A stretch of DNA of 64,000 nt from Macrostomum hystrix (lineage: Eukaryota; Platyhelminthes; Macrostomidae), in contig CATNEN010000007.1 of assembly GCA_950097015.1 (NCBI GenBank), forward strand, positions 1,178,001 to 1,242,000, written 5' to 3'. Under the pieces are notes generated by a model that was not told the origin of the DNA, searched no databases, and worked only from the letters and a program-made list of their open reading frames with translations. The translations under genes and the position numbers were made by a program. Shown piece after piece: positions 54,140 to 64,000 of the stretch; position 1 is the stretch's first letter; each line of letters begins with the position of its first letter.

Positions 54140-55450
54140 GGAAGTAGGTAGATAAGGTAGCGAGGTTGAAGGTAGATAAGGTAGGGAGGGGAAAGGTAGA
54201 TAAGGTCGGGAGGTGGAAGGTAGATAAGGTCGGGAGGTGGAAGGTAGATAAGGTCGGGAGGTGGAAGGTAGATAAGGTCGGGAGGTGAAAAGTAGATAAG
54301 GTAGGGAGGTGAGAGGTAGATAAGGTAGGTGGTGAGAGGTAGATAAGGTAGGGAGGTGAAAAGTAGATAAGGTAGGGAGGTGAGAGGGGGTGAGAGGTAG
54401 ATAAGGTAGGGAGGTGAGAGGTAGATAAGGTAGGGAGGTGAAAAGTAGATAAGGTAGGGAGGTGAGAGGGAGTGAGAGGTAGATAAGGTAGGGAGGTGAA
54501 AAGTAGATAAGGTAGGGAGGTGAGAGGTAGATAAGGTAGGGAGGTGAAAAGTAGATAAGGTAGGGAGGTGAGAGGTAGATAAGGTAGGTGGTGAGAGGTA
54601 GATAAGGTAGGGAAGTGAAAAGTGAAAGTGAAAAGTAGATAAGGTAGGGAGGTGAGAGGTAGATAAGGTAGGAGGTGAGAGGTAGGTAAGGTAGGGGAGG
54701 TGAAAAGTAGATAAGGTAGACGCGAAACATAGATAAGATAGCGAGGAGGGATTTAAAAAAGGTAGGGTGTGAAAGGTAGATAATGTAGAGAGGTTAAAGG
54801 TAGATAAGGTAGGAGGTGAGAGGTAGATAATGTAGGAGGTGAAAGGTAGATAAGGTAGAGAGGTTAAAGGTAGATAAGGTAGCTGGTGAGAGGTAGATAA
54901 GGTAGGGAGGTGAAAAGTAAATAAGGTAGGGAGGTGAGAGGTAGATAAGGTAGGTGGTGAGAGGTAGATAAGGTAGGGAGGTGAAAGGTAGATAAGGTAG
55001 AGAGGTTAAAGGTAGATAAGGTAGGTGGTGAGAGGTAGATAAGTTAGGGAGGTGAAAAGTAGATAAGGTAGGAGGTGAGAGGTAGGTAAGGTAGGGGAGG
55101 TGAAAAGTAGATAAGGTAGTGGCGAAGCATAGATAAGATAGCGAGGTGGGATTTAAAAAAGGTAGGGGGTGAGAGGTAGATAATGTAGGAGGTGAAAGGT
55201 AGATAAGGTAGGAGGTGAAAAGTAGATAAGGTAGGAGGTGAAAAGTAGATAAGGTAGGGGCGAAGCATAGATAACATAGCGAGGTGGGATTTAAATAAGG
55301 CAAGGGTGAGAGGTAGATAAGGTAGGCAGGTGAGAGGTAGGTAAGGTAGGGAGGTGAAAAGTAGATAAGGTAGGGGCGAAGCATAGATAACATAGCGAGG
55401 TGGGATTTAAATAAGGCAAGGGTGAGAGGTAGATAAGGTAGGCAGGTGAG
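54140..55450. repeat. 22- to 24-bp array with higher-order blocks
   Basis: Core ggtagataaggtagggaggt with gagag or gaaaa spacers. A longer block containing gcgaagcatagataa and gtgggatttaaa recurs at about 55110, 55260 and 55375. Confidence 0.94.
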
Positions 55451-55857
55451 AGGTGGGTCATCCTCTAGGCTGTTTAAATTGAACTCATATTTTCTGTGCT
55501 CTTGCTAAAGAATAGCAATCTAGAAAAAGCAAAAAGTGGAATATTTTCTTTAGGTTTCTAAGAAAAAAGCATTCTTAGTGTAGCATAGCAGCTGCTACAA
55601 AAAATTCTGATTGGGTTGAAGTTTTACCAACACCGTGAGCAGTGTTGTCGCAGGTGCACAACACACAGCGTGTCTTCCGCCCTGAAGGTGCCGTGTCAAC
55701 ATTGTGCACTCTCTTTGATTTTAATTCCCAACTGGCTTTATTAAGTCAGTTCTTGGTGCTGTTTGTAATTTCCGAAGAAACTGCTCGTTCTTCGTCAATT
55801 CCCAACATTTGGTGACGTTTGGGACAGGGTTCCAACTCTTAATTCAATCGCATCGAT

Positions 55858-56222
55858 TCTACATGCGATTCCTGCTGCGATTCTAGCTGCGATTCTAGCT
55901 GCGATTCCAGCTGTAATTATAGCTGCGATTCCAGCTGCGATTCCAGCTGCGATTCTAGCAGCGATTGTAGCTGCGATTCTAGCTGCGATTCTAACTGCGA
56001 TTCTAGCTGCGATTCCAGCTGTAATTATAGCTTCGATTCCAGCTGCGATTCCAGCTTTAATTATAGCTGCGATTCCAGCTGCGATTCCAGCTGCGATTCT
56101 AGCAGCGATTGTAGCTGCGATTCTAGCTGCGATTCTAGCTGCAATTCCAGCAATAATTCTAGCTGCGATTCTAGCTGCGATTCTAACTGCGATTCCTGCT
56201 GCGATTCTTTTTATGGGTCGTG
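55858..56222. repeat. 12-bp tandem array
   Basis: Unit agctgcgattct/cc, about 30 copies. The false minus-strand ORF reads RIAARIAAGIAA-like peptide. Confidence 0.95.
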
Positions 56223-56696
56223 TTGCGATTCCGAGTCTGATCCTTGTCATTCAGCGATATGTGCTTTTTATTATGCAGAATTTGAATTTGTCCTGGCTCC
56301 TGCTCATATTATTGTCAAGTTAAATTTTACCTATGTGGCTCAATAAATACTTGTCCACCTAACTTTATGATTACAAGCGGACCAGGCTTCAGTAATCTTC
56401 ATTCTAGTCTGATGAATTGCAGCTGATTTCAAATATGTTTATTGCTTAAATTTTGCAGCTTAACTGCCATTCTCTTGTTCAATGGAACTTTTGCACGACA
56501 ACGTGAGATCCCTAAAGTTATGAATGGCATTCAGCAGTACTGCCAACAGTTTCACTAAAATGCGCAACATTGCCACTGTAGATAGCGATGCATTTCTGCA
56601 CTGTGCTACAGAGCACTGACTTTCATCTCCATCTCCATATCACTTAATAGCATTCAATAATAGCGTGTAGTTAGTGTGTAGCAAGACTGCGAGGTA

Positions 56697-56766
56697 ATCC
56701 TCATCCTTTCCTCATCCTTTCCTCATCCTTTCCTCATCCTTTCCTCATCCTTTCCTCATCCATCTC
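56697..56766. repeat. 11-bp tandem array
   Basis: Six copies of tcctttcctca. Confidence 0.95.
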
Positions 56767-57784
56767 CTCATCCCTCTCGCTCTCTTCATTTCTCCCCAAT
56801 GTCCACTGCAGCTTCACTCACAAATGTGCTATCAGTCAAATAGTTCAGGAATTCTTCCCTAGGGACAGATCAGAATCGAACAGATGCGACATCGAATGCT
56901 GACTGTGTCAAAGAAATAAATATTCTTGCACCGTCTAGCAAAGGTAAAACTACAAAGGAAATGAAGAATGGCGCACTTCACTCATTCCTATCATCTTTCT
57001 ATGCAATGCAGTGGCAATGAATAATCAGCACCCAGTGTTAGCCTAGCACACCCCCTGGCTAGTAATCATCAATCATAGGGCCTTGGCTGGGCCTGAAAGA
57101 GAACAGCATCTGCATCTGCTTCCATCTGCTTGCAGCAGCAAGATTCTGTTGCTGCTAATAACTGCTTCATCGGTGTAAGGGTTGGCGGCTAACCATGCAC
57201 GGAACAATGTTTTCCAGTCAACAACAACTCTAGAACAACTTCTAGAGGATTCTTCGAGGGGAAAGAAATTAGGTCAAGCTTCATTCAGAATACGAGGTAA
57301 AAGTGCTTCCAGGAAAAAATGCAGAAAATTTGTTAAAGTGCATCTAGTTGATTATTTGCAAAATTTGCGGAAACACGATAAACAATGCAACTGCTGTTTC
57401 TGCTGCAATATAAAATTAGGGCGAAGGGAGTCCTCAATCGTAGGACCTACTTAGGATGATGCGTGTCTAATCTCACCGATTTGAGACTGCTCAAAGATGA
57501 GATTAGTGGGGGGTGCTTAGATTTTGTTAGTCAGCGAGTGAAAAGTGTACTCACAAATTAGTAAAACTTTATAGTCCCCGCGGAACACTCAGCAATAGTC
57601 ACACCTCAATCTCTGAGTTCGCGTTGCATACCCGTTTGAGCAAACTCAAGGGCTAGAACAGGATAGTAAGGCCTTAGACATCTTTGAATAGTCATCTTTA
57701 ACTACTCACATTCAATCTTTACTCACTATAATCCTTTTTGAGTGAAATGTAATGCATTTTGAGTAGACCCTAATCCACGTTAAG

Positions 57785-58245
57785 TGGACATTAAACTTTG
57801 AGTAGACCCTAATCTATTTGAGCAGAACCTAATATTTCTTTGAGAAGACTCTAATATTCTTTGAGTAGACCCTAATATTCTTTGAGTAGACCCTAATCTT
57901 CTTTGAGTAGACCCTAATCTTCTTTGAGTAGACCCTAATCTTCTTTGAGTAGACCCTAATATTCTTTGAGTAGACCCTAATATTCTTTGAGTAGACCCTA
58001 ATCTTCTTTGAGTAGACCCTAATCTTCTTTGAGTAGACCCTAATCTTCTTTGAGTAGACCCTAATATTCTTTGAGTAGACCCTAATCTTCTTTGAGTAGA
58101 CCCTAATCTTCTTTGAGTAGACCCTAATATTCTTTGAGTAGACCCTAATCTTCTTTGAGTAGACCCTAATATTCTTTGAGTAGACCCTAATCTTCTTTGA
58201 GTAGACCCTAATCTTCTTTGAGTAGACTGTTATCTTCCTTGAGTA
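57785..58245. repeat. 22-bp tandem array
   Basis: About 21 copies of a unit made of tgagtagaccctaatcttct and tt; cttctt and attctt variants alternate. Confidence 0.96.
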
Positions 58246-58514
58246 ACCGGGGGTATTTAAGATGAGCAAAACATAAGGACTAAGAAACACAACCGATAAA
58301 AGTAATATGCAATTAAACAGCAAAATTAATTAAAAATAAAAAATATGAAATTTCCTTTTCATAGATTTCTTTTTTATTTAGATTTTGAGATGGAAAAATC
58401 AATAAATAAACGCAATTATCAGCAGCAATAGCGATTAAGGAATACAGCATCTGGGCTAACAAAAGAATATCGATTGTACCTTTCACGCTTTCCTGTTTCA
58501 AAAGATCTCGAATA

Positions 58515-58950
58515 TGAAGATTTTGGGATTCGAAGATCAGGAATTCGTAGATTCGGTAATTTGGAGATTCGGGAATTCGTAGATTCGGTAATTTGGAGAT
58601 TCGGGAATTCGGAGATTTGGAGATTCGGGAATTCGTAGATTCGGTAATTTGGAGATTCGGTAATTTGGAGATTCGGGAATTCGGAGATTTGGAGATTCGG
58701 GAATTCGTAGATTCGGTAATTTGGAGATTCGTTAATTCGGAGATTCGGAGATTCGGAGATTCGGAGATTCGGGAATTCGTAGATTCGGTAATTTGGAGAT
58801 TCGGGAATTCGTAGATTCGGGAATTCGAAGATTCGGGAATTCAGAGATTCGGGAATTCGCAGATTCGGGAATTCGTAGATTCGGGAATTCGTAGATTCGG
58901 GAATTCGTAGATTCGGTAATTCGGAGATTTGAGGATTCGGAGATTCGGGA
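58515..58950. repeat. 16-bp tandem array
   Basis: Units ggagattcgggaattc and gtagattcggtaattt in mixed order, about 27 copies. Confidence 0.93.
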
Positions 58951-59379
58951 GTTCCGACAAAAATTTATCATGCAATACAAGCAGAGCGCATGCCTTTGCA
59001 GAAAGAAAGTAATGAAACAATTTGACTGGCCTGATAAAGTGCATGGAAGCAAGGAAAGCCGGCTCTAAAACACACCAAACTGTACTCAAACTGCGTAAGC
59101 TACACAGTAGCCAATCATTCTCACATTTCTCAACTGACTCAAGTGAGTAATAATTAGGTTCTAGACACAAAATGTTCACCAATTTATACTCGCAATATAG
59201 AAATTCGACCTGTTTAATATATTTTAATCAGTTGCTATCCGGAATTTTGCACTATTTATCTCGTATAATCGATCGTTTCTGAGTGCTAAAATCAATTCTT
59301 CGTTCAAATTAAAAGTGCAAATCGATTTAAAAGATATAAACTAAATATCAATAGCATCGATGGAAACATGGCTATACAA

Positions 59380-60539
59380 CAGGAATCGGCAAACTCCGGC
59401 CCTCGAAGCTCAAAATTCGGCCCGTTATCCCTTCCAACACCTGTGGTATCCTGTCTCATCTTTCCCCTGTCTCATCTCTCCCATTTCTCATATCTCCCCT
59501 GCCTCATCTTATCTGTCTCGTCTCTCCATTTTCTTATCTAATCTGTCTCTTCTATCCCCTGTCTAATCTCTCCCCAGTCTCATCTGTCCCCTGTCTCATC
59601 TCTCCCCAGTCTCATCTCTCCCCAGTCTCATCTCTCCCCAGTCTCATCTCTCCCCAGTCTCATCTGTCCCCTGTCTCATCTCTCCCCAGTCTCATCTGTC
59701 CCCTGTCTCATCTCTCCCCAGTCTCATCTCTCCCCAGTCTCATCTCTCCCCAGTCTCATCTCTCCCCAGTCTCATCTCTCCCCAGTCTCATCTCTCCCAG
59801 TCTCATCTCTCCCCAGTCTCATCTGTCCCCTGTCTCATCTCTCCCCAGTCTCATCTCTCCCCAGTCTCATCTGTCCCCTGTCTCATCTCTCCCCAGTCTC
59901 ATCTCTCCCCAGTCTCATCTCTCCCAGTCTCATCTCTCCCCAGTCTCATCTCTCCCCAGTCTCATCTCTCCCATTTCTCATATCTCCCCTGCCTCATCTT
60001 ATCTGTCTCGTCTCTCCATTTTCTTATCTAATCTGTCTCTTCTATCCCCTGTCTAATCTCTCCCCAGTCTCATCTGTCCCCTGTCTCATCTCTCCCCAGT
60101 CTCATCTCTCCCCTGTCTCATCTCTCCCCAGTCTCATCTCTCCCCAGTCTCATCTCTCCCCAGTCTCATCTCTCCCAGTCTCATCTCTCCCCAGTCTCAT
60201 CTGTCCCCTGTCTCATCTCTCCCCAGTCTCATCTCTCCCCAGTCTCATCTCTCCCCAGTCTCATCTCTCCCCAGTCTCATCTCTCCCCAGTCTCATCTCT
60301 CCCAGTCTCATCTCTCCCCAGTCTCATCTCTCCCCAGTCTCATCTCTCCCCAGTCTCATCTCTCCCCAGTCTCATCTCTCCCCAGTCTCATCTCTCCCCA
60401 GTCTCATCTCTCCCCAGTCTCATCTCTCCCCAGTCTCATCTCTCCCCTGTCTCCTATTCCTACCTACAGACAGTGCGGCCCGCTGTCGTCTTTAAGGTTC
60501 TCTCCATGGCCCGCATGCCAATAGGTTTGCCGACCCCAG
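59380..60539. mobile_element. Non-autonomous hAT-like DNA transposon
   Basis: The left end reads CAGGAATCGGCAAACTCCGG. The right end, reverse-complemented, reads CTGGGGTCGGCAAACCTATT, an imperfect terminal inverted repeat of the CAGGGGTCGGCAAAC type known from hAT elements. The flanks carry a direct duplication of 8 bp with one mismatch: ctatacaa (59372-59379) and ctatacag (60540-60547). Both ends continue into GGCCCGC-rich subterminal sequence. The interior has no transposase and is nearly all a 16-bp tandem repeat. It lies about 90 bp downstream of the DEG/ENaC stop codon, perhaps inside its 3' UTR. Confidence 0.75.
59450..60455. repeat. 16-bp array inside the hAT-like element
   Basis: Unit ccagtctcatctctcc, about 55 copies. 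A unique marker starting ccatttctcatatctccc occurs at 59481 and again at 59971, so a 490-bp block was duplicated within the array. Confidence 0.95.
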
Positions 60540-60629
60540 CTATACAGCAGGCCTAAATAAAGCAATCGAATTGAAAGAATAAAAAGCTTCACTCGAGTCG
60601 CGACTGCCGCATTGGATCGATAATGAGTG

Positions 60630-61091
60630 TCACAGCATGGCTACCGCTTCTCTGCCATCCCCTCTGCCAGACTTCACCCTCTCGCTGCACTGTTCGCGAC
60701 CTTCGCCTCCGCGGCCCGCCCGGCAGGACCTGCAGAGCAGTCGATGCGGCTTCAGCCTAGCAACCAGAAGCCACAGCAGCTCGGCGACCTCGGCGACGCA
60801 CATCACCGTCACGCCGCTGAATAGAGCCAGGAGGCCGCCAATCTGACTGACGAAGGCGGACAGGCCCAGGATGAAGTTCTCGGATTGAATCTTGGCCTGC
60901 TTCGGGCTGAACTGCAGGATGATGGTCATGAAGTTGTCCTCCAGGTAGCTGCTAGTTCGCAGCAGCTCGACAGCTTCGTCTCGGCGTCCGGCTTCGCGGA
61001 GGCGCAGAGTTTCGTTGTACACGGACAGGCGATCATTCAGGTGGGTGTACAGGCTGGTGTTCAGCACGTACCGCTCGAAGATGTCCAAAAC
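60630..61091 (-). CDS. DEG/ENaC exon 4: TM2, pore and C-terminal tail
   Basis: 153 codons plus stop, starting after CGCCCAG. A pre-TM2 strand (NFMTIILQFSPKQ) leads to TM2, SAFVSQIGGLLALFSGVTVM. The usual selectivity triplet G-A/C/S-S is G-V-T here, and the conserved Glu at the inner end is present (VAEVAELL). The tail of about 45 residues is basic and has no PPxY motif. The hAT-like element begins about 90 bp downstream. Confidence 0.88.
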   Translation of the reverse strand, partial: VLDIFERYVLNTSLYTHLNDRLSVYNETLRLREAGRRDEAVELLRTSSYLEDNFMTIILQFSPKQAKIQSENFILGLSAFVSQIGGLLALFSGVTVMCVAEVAELLWLLVARLKPHRLLCRSCRAGRGGEGREQCSERVKSGRGDGREAVAML

Positions 61092-63340
61092 CTGGGCGCG
61101 AGTAGTTGGTTTACCGTGTACAAACTGGCTGTGTACTATTCCGAGCTTCTGAATTTAGACCAAGCTCTCACCGAGTTCCTGTCGATGCCCTTCGCCTGGC
61201 TGCGGGCCACGCTGAACTGCACCTGGTGGCACGGGTTCGGGCAGTCCTTGGCCAGTTGATGCTCCTGGAAGCGCTGCCAGTTGGCTGGGGGCACAGGCAG
61301 ACGACCGTCCACCTTTGGGGAGGGGGCAGGTGAGACAATTAAGCCAGCTGTCAATTTGCAGATAGGTCATGTCTCGTTGGTGAAGTCTCCATGGGTCATT
61401 GTGAAGATTGATTCTAGGTCATTGTGGAGATTGATTCTAGGTCATTGTGAAGATTGATTCTAGGTCATTGTGGAGATTGATTCTAGGTCATTGTGAAGAT
61501 TGATTCTAGGTCATTGTGGAGATTGATTCTAGGACATTGTGGAGATTGATTCTAGGTCATTGTGGAGATTGATTCTAGGTCATTGTGGAGATTGATTCTA
61601 GGTCATTGTGGAGATTGATTCTAGGTCATTGTGGAGATTGATTCTAGGTCATTGTGGAGATTGATTCTAGGTCATTGTGGAGATTGATTCTAGGTCATTG
61701 TGGAGATTGATTCTAGGTCATTGTGGAGATTGATTCTAGGTCATTGTGGTGGTGTCTGTTGGTCTTTGTGGGGATTGTCTCGTGGTCATTGCGGGGAGTG
61801 ATTCTGGGTCATTGTGTGTCTGGGCAGTGGTTCTGGGTCATTGTGTGTCAGCACGGACCTGCAGCACGCAGTCCACGCGGTCCAGATGGTGCAGTCCCAT
61901 GTCATAACCTGCGGCCACACCGGTTGTATCGGCCAGCGGCTGCTGCCTATGGCACAGTGGCATCTCGGCCTCCAGGCCCATCATTTCATCGTCCTCGATG
62001 GCATGCGGCATGGCGTGCACGGAGCAGTTGCACAGGGCCTGGTACTGGTCATGCCGGTGCAGCAGGTCGCAAAGCTCTCTCGAGTACTTGGTGGATAGTC
62101 GCCGGCCGGAGTACTGGAACTGCAGATCCTCGGGCGTGGCCTCGGAGCATTGCCGACGCTGCATGCTGCGGGTTGACTTCACCAGGATGAAGTTCTGCGT
62201 GCCGGGCAGAATGCGGAGGCCGTCGAAGATGTTGATTGGATAGGAGTCTCGCTCGTGTAGGTACAAGACGGCGCCGGTGTTGAGAGTCTGCGGATCGTCC
62301 GGGATGCACTTGTTGCACTCCAAGCTGCCCGGGTCCGAGTCCAGTACCAGGTGAAAGGTGACCCGCTCGGCGGTTTCCGCCACCGTCACGGTGGAGCAGG
62401 AGAAAAAGCCTGGCACCTGCCGATGTGAGTTGGCCGAGTTTCCTGCTAATGAACTGCTGTTTGTGATGAGAGAAAATAGCTGGTAGAAATGATAATAATA
62501 ATAGCAGGAAAGCTTCGGGCAATGGCCCATCATCTGGTGACATTTGACCCGCAGCCAGCGAGAAGGCAATTCCACCCATTCCGCTGACTCCTGTCATCGA
62601 TGCAGGATGCACGATGCGTTAGACCGCTCTGAACTGTGGCTCTTGCTCTTGGCTGTGACGGTTTTCCCTGTCCACGGACTGAACAGCTGTACACAACTGA
62701 CCTATCCTATTCTAATTGCTGTCTGCAACAATGTTTAAAGAAACAGTTTGCTTCACGAAACCTGCAGCTTCTCAACCCGCTCGCACGGCTTGCTGATGAG
62801 TACTCCATTGTGGTGCATCTGGACGCTGCAGCTCTCGGCCAGCACCAGCGGGTCCTCGCGCAAGGCGGCCTGGAAGTCGGCCAGCCGCAGGTGATCATGG
62901 TAGGCCATGGGCGACAGCAGCTGGGCCAGTGCTGCGTCTGGCACTCGCGACGTGGTGGCAGCGGCGAGGTCCAGCACGTGCCGGCTGTAGGCTCGGGGGG
63001 TCAGGTTGAAGCGCCGCATGCCCGAGTAGGTCATGGGGCTGGCGTCGCACACTGTGATGTTTGGGAACGGCGGCCGCGGAGTCCACGGCTCGAAGGAGAG
63101 GATGACATCGCCGCGGATGTAGACGAAGGTCAGAGTGACCACGTTGTAGAACAGCAGGCCGAAGAAGGCCAGCACGGCAAGGGTCCAGAGGGTGCGAAGG
63201 CCGACGGACTTGGCGGACAGGATCCGGGGCAGACCGCGAACCGAGGTCCGCTTCAGGCAGTCCAGGCAGAGGGCTCGAACCCCCGGCTGCTGCTCGGGCG
63301 GAGGTTTGCAGACAACCACCGTCTGCTGCTCCTGCTGCAT
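60630..63340 (-). CDS. DEG/ENaC-family sodium channel subunit (complete 4-exon model)
   Basis: Exons 62762-63340, 61859-62416, 61172-61312 and 60630-61091 total 1740 nt, 579 residues plus TGA, with all introns in phase 0. Features in order: cytoplasmic N-terminus with SVRGLPRI (the family His-Gly gating site, here Arg-Gly at 35-36); TM1 about 50-70; post-TM1 motif FPNITVC at 92-98; a large Cys-rich extracellular domain including CDLLHRHDQYQALCNC and DCPNPCHQVQFSVARS; and TM2 about 503-536 with IGGLLALFSGVTVMCVAEV. These channels are trimeric, amiloride-sensitive and cation-selective, gated by acid, peptides or force. Subfamily is not determined. The first donor (GTTTCG) is weak, so the exon 1-2 junction is the least sure part; usual length is 500-700 residues. 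Confidence 0.85.
61172..61312 (-). CDS. DEG/ENaC exon 3: Cys pair before the wrist
   Basis: 47 codons, phase 0-0, between acceptor CCAAAG and donor GTGAGA. It encodes NWQRFQEHQLAKDCPNPCHQ and VQFSVARSQA, corresponding to the C-x-x-x-C-x-x-x-x-Y/F segment that precedes the second membrane helix in this family. Confidence 0.85.
61385..61850. repeat. 23-bp array in DEG/ENaC intron 2
   Basis: About 16 clean copies of a unit made of tcattgtggagattgattct and agg, plus degenerate units up to the exon 2 donor. Confidence 0.95.
61859..62416 (-). CDS. DEG/ENaC exon 2: extracellular domain
   Basis: 186 codons, phase 0-0. It starts at GTGCCAGGC after CGGCAG and contains FFSCSTVTVAE, a palm-like strand RVTFHLVLDSD, INIFDGLRILPGT, YSRELCDLLH and QALCNCS, matching the finger/thumb Cys pattern of the family. 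The donor is GTCCGT. The following intron is mostly a 23-bp tandem array. Confidence 0.85.
62762..63340 (-). CDS. DEG/ENaC exon 1: N-terminus, TM1, FPNITVC
   Basis: 193 codons from the ATG at 63340 (A at -3). It holds a Gln-rich start, a Cys-containing cytoplasmic region, TM1 (LWTLAVLAFFGLLFYNVVTL) and the post-TM1 signature FPNITVC. The exon end is uncertain: CAG followed by GTTTCG is a poor donor, and other phase-0 sites lie slightly upstream. Confidence 0.85.
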
Positions 63341-63592
63341 GCTGGGCTAGCTGTCAGTTGAAACAGCTGAAGCAAAGAGTTCTGCTTCAGCACTTTGGCT
63401 GATTTAGCATAGACGATCGCTATCAAACTATCCGCACTTTGAGCAACAGGAGGGTTGCGATTGGTTGGTTGAATTAGCCAATCAGATTGCTATTCGCTAA
63501 AATGAATTGGCCATAGCCATGCAGGTGGCTTTTACTCACAGGAAACAAAATATACTATAATTGAGTCTATTAGCCAATGCGTACAGCTGCTC
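63341..63592. promoter_or_regulatory. Presumed 5' region of the DEG/ENaC gene
   Basis: The 250 bp between the start codon and the 46-bp array must hold the 5' UTR and perhaps the promoter. It has two ATTGG-type (CCAAT) motifs near 63461 and 63480, but no clear TATA box. Confidence 0.25.
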
Positions 63593-64000
63593 TCCTGTTA
63601 GACAGCCAGACCCCCAACCTGTTAGATACGAACAGCTCACCTGTTAGACAGCCAGACCCCCAACCTGTTAGATACGAACTGCTCACCTGTTAGACAGCCA
63701 GTACTCCAACCTGTTAGATACGAACTGCTCACCTGTTAGACAGCCAGACCCCCAACCTGTTAGATACGAACTGCTCACCTGTTAGACAGCCAGAACTCCA
63801 ACCTGTTAGATACGAACTGCTCACATGTTAGACAGCCAGTACTCCAACCTGTTAGATATGAACTGCTCACCTGTTAGACAGCCAGTACTCCAACCTGTTA
63901 GATACGAACTGCTCACCTGTTAGACAGCCAGTACTCCAACCTGTTAGATACGAACTGCTCACCTGTTAGACAGCCAGACCCCCAACCTGTTAGATACGAA
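63593..64000. repeat. 46-bp dimeric tandem array, cut by the window end
   Basis: Nine copies of a 46-bp unit; both halves begin acctgttaga (agacagccagaccccca half and atacgaactgctc half), so it is a diverged dimer of about 23 bp. It lies 250 bp upstream of the DEG/ENaC start codon. Confidence 0.96.

Larger units (their letters stand above)
52100..59371. other. Intergenic DNA, no gene seen outside listed repeats
   Basis: Gaps at 52100-53150, 53520-54140, 55450-55860, 56230-56695 and 56770-57785 are unique. Short open frames at 53.5-54.0 and 57.2-57.45 kb have no recognisable domain. The AT-rich part 52.75-53.1 kb is featureless. Confidence 0.5.

Noticed and set aside
55795-56250. Ala/Ile/Arg-rich repeat peptide, amphipathic-looking
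   Set aside because: Follows entirely from the 12-bp unit.
57785-58245. CCCTAA telomere-like motif repeated every 22 bp
   Set aside because: Only one hexamer per unit inside a longer unrelated repeat; not telomeric DNA.
62454-62761. Extra DEG/ENaC exon between exons 1 and 2
   Set aside because: No frame there adds family motifs, and the phase-0 joint without it keeps the expected order, though the weak donor leaves some doubt.

Overview
The window looks like animal nuclear DNA. It has spliced genes with GT-AG introns, GC-rich exons in AT-richer non-coding DNA, and two families found only in animals: a nephrin-type cell-adhesion receptor and a DEG/ENaC sodium channel. The animal is a bilaterian invertebrate that I cannot name. 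The extreme load of minisatellites would suit some free-living flatworms, but that is a guess.

Layout. Bases 1-153 carry an open frame that may be the 3' end of a plus-strand gene entering from the left. From 1886 to 43860, on the minus strand, a nephrin-like gene can be assembled: 13 coding exons, all joined in consistent phase, giving about 1127 residues. These are a signal peptide, seven Ig domains, one clear FN3 domain and a second weaker one, a transmembrane helix, and a cytoplasmic tail ending Y-E-V-V-V. Between 44.8 and 50.0 kb, minus strand, lie several exon-like pieces of an unrecognised gene (low confidence). From 60630 to 63340, minus strand, a four-exon DEG/ENaC channel of about 579 residues is complete. 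About 80 bp past its stop codon sits a 1.16-kb hAT-like non-autonomous transposon with an imperfect 8-bp target duplication (7 of 8 bases); a truncated relative lies at 53.15 kb.

Tandem repeats. By my hand tally about 45% of the window is tandem repeats in roughly 40 separate arrays, almost every one with its own unit (4 to 46 bp). The largest are a 10-bp array (5.36-10.75 kb), a 43-bp array (38.55-41.96 kb), an 18-bp array (23.0-25.4 kb), a 15-bp array (33.58-35.1 kb) and a 15-bp array (50.85-52.1 kb). They fill introns and intergenic DNA and have stretched a 3.4-kb coding sequence over 42 kb. Most long uninterrupted reading frames here are artefacts of these arrays.

The most interesting pattern is positional. 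In nine of the twelve nephrin introns, and in the intron after DEG/ENaC exon 2, a tandem array begins within about 100 bp downstream of the 5' splice site, each time with a different unit. A second strong observation is a 16-bp minisatellite that has expanded inside a datable hAT element.
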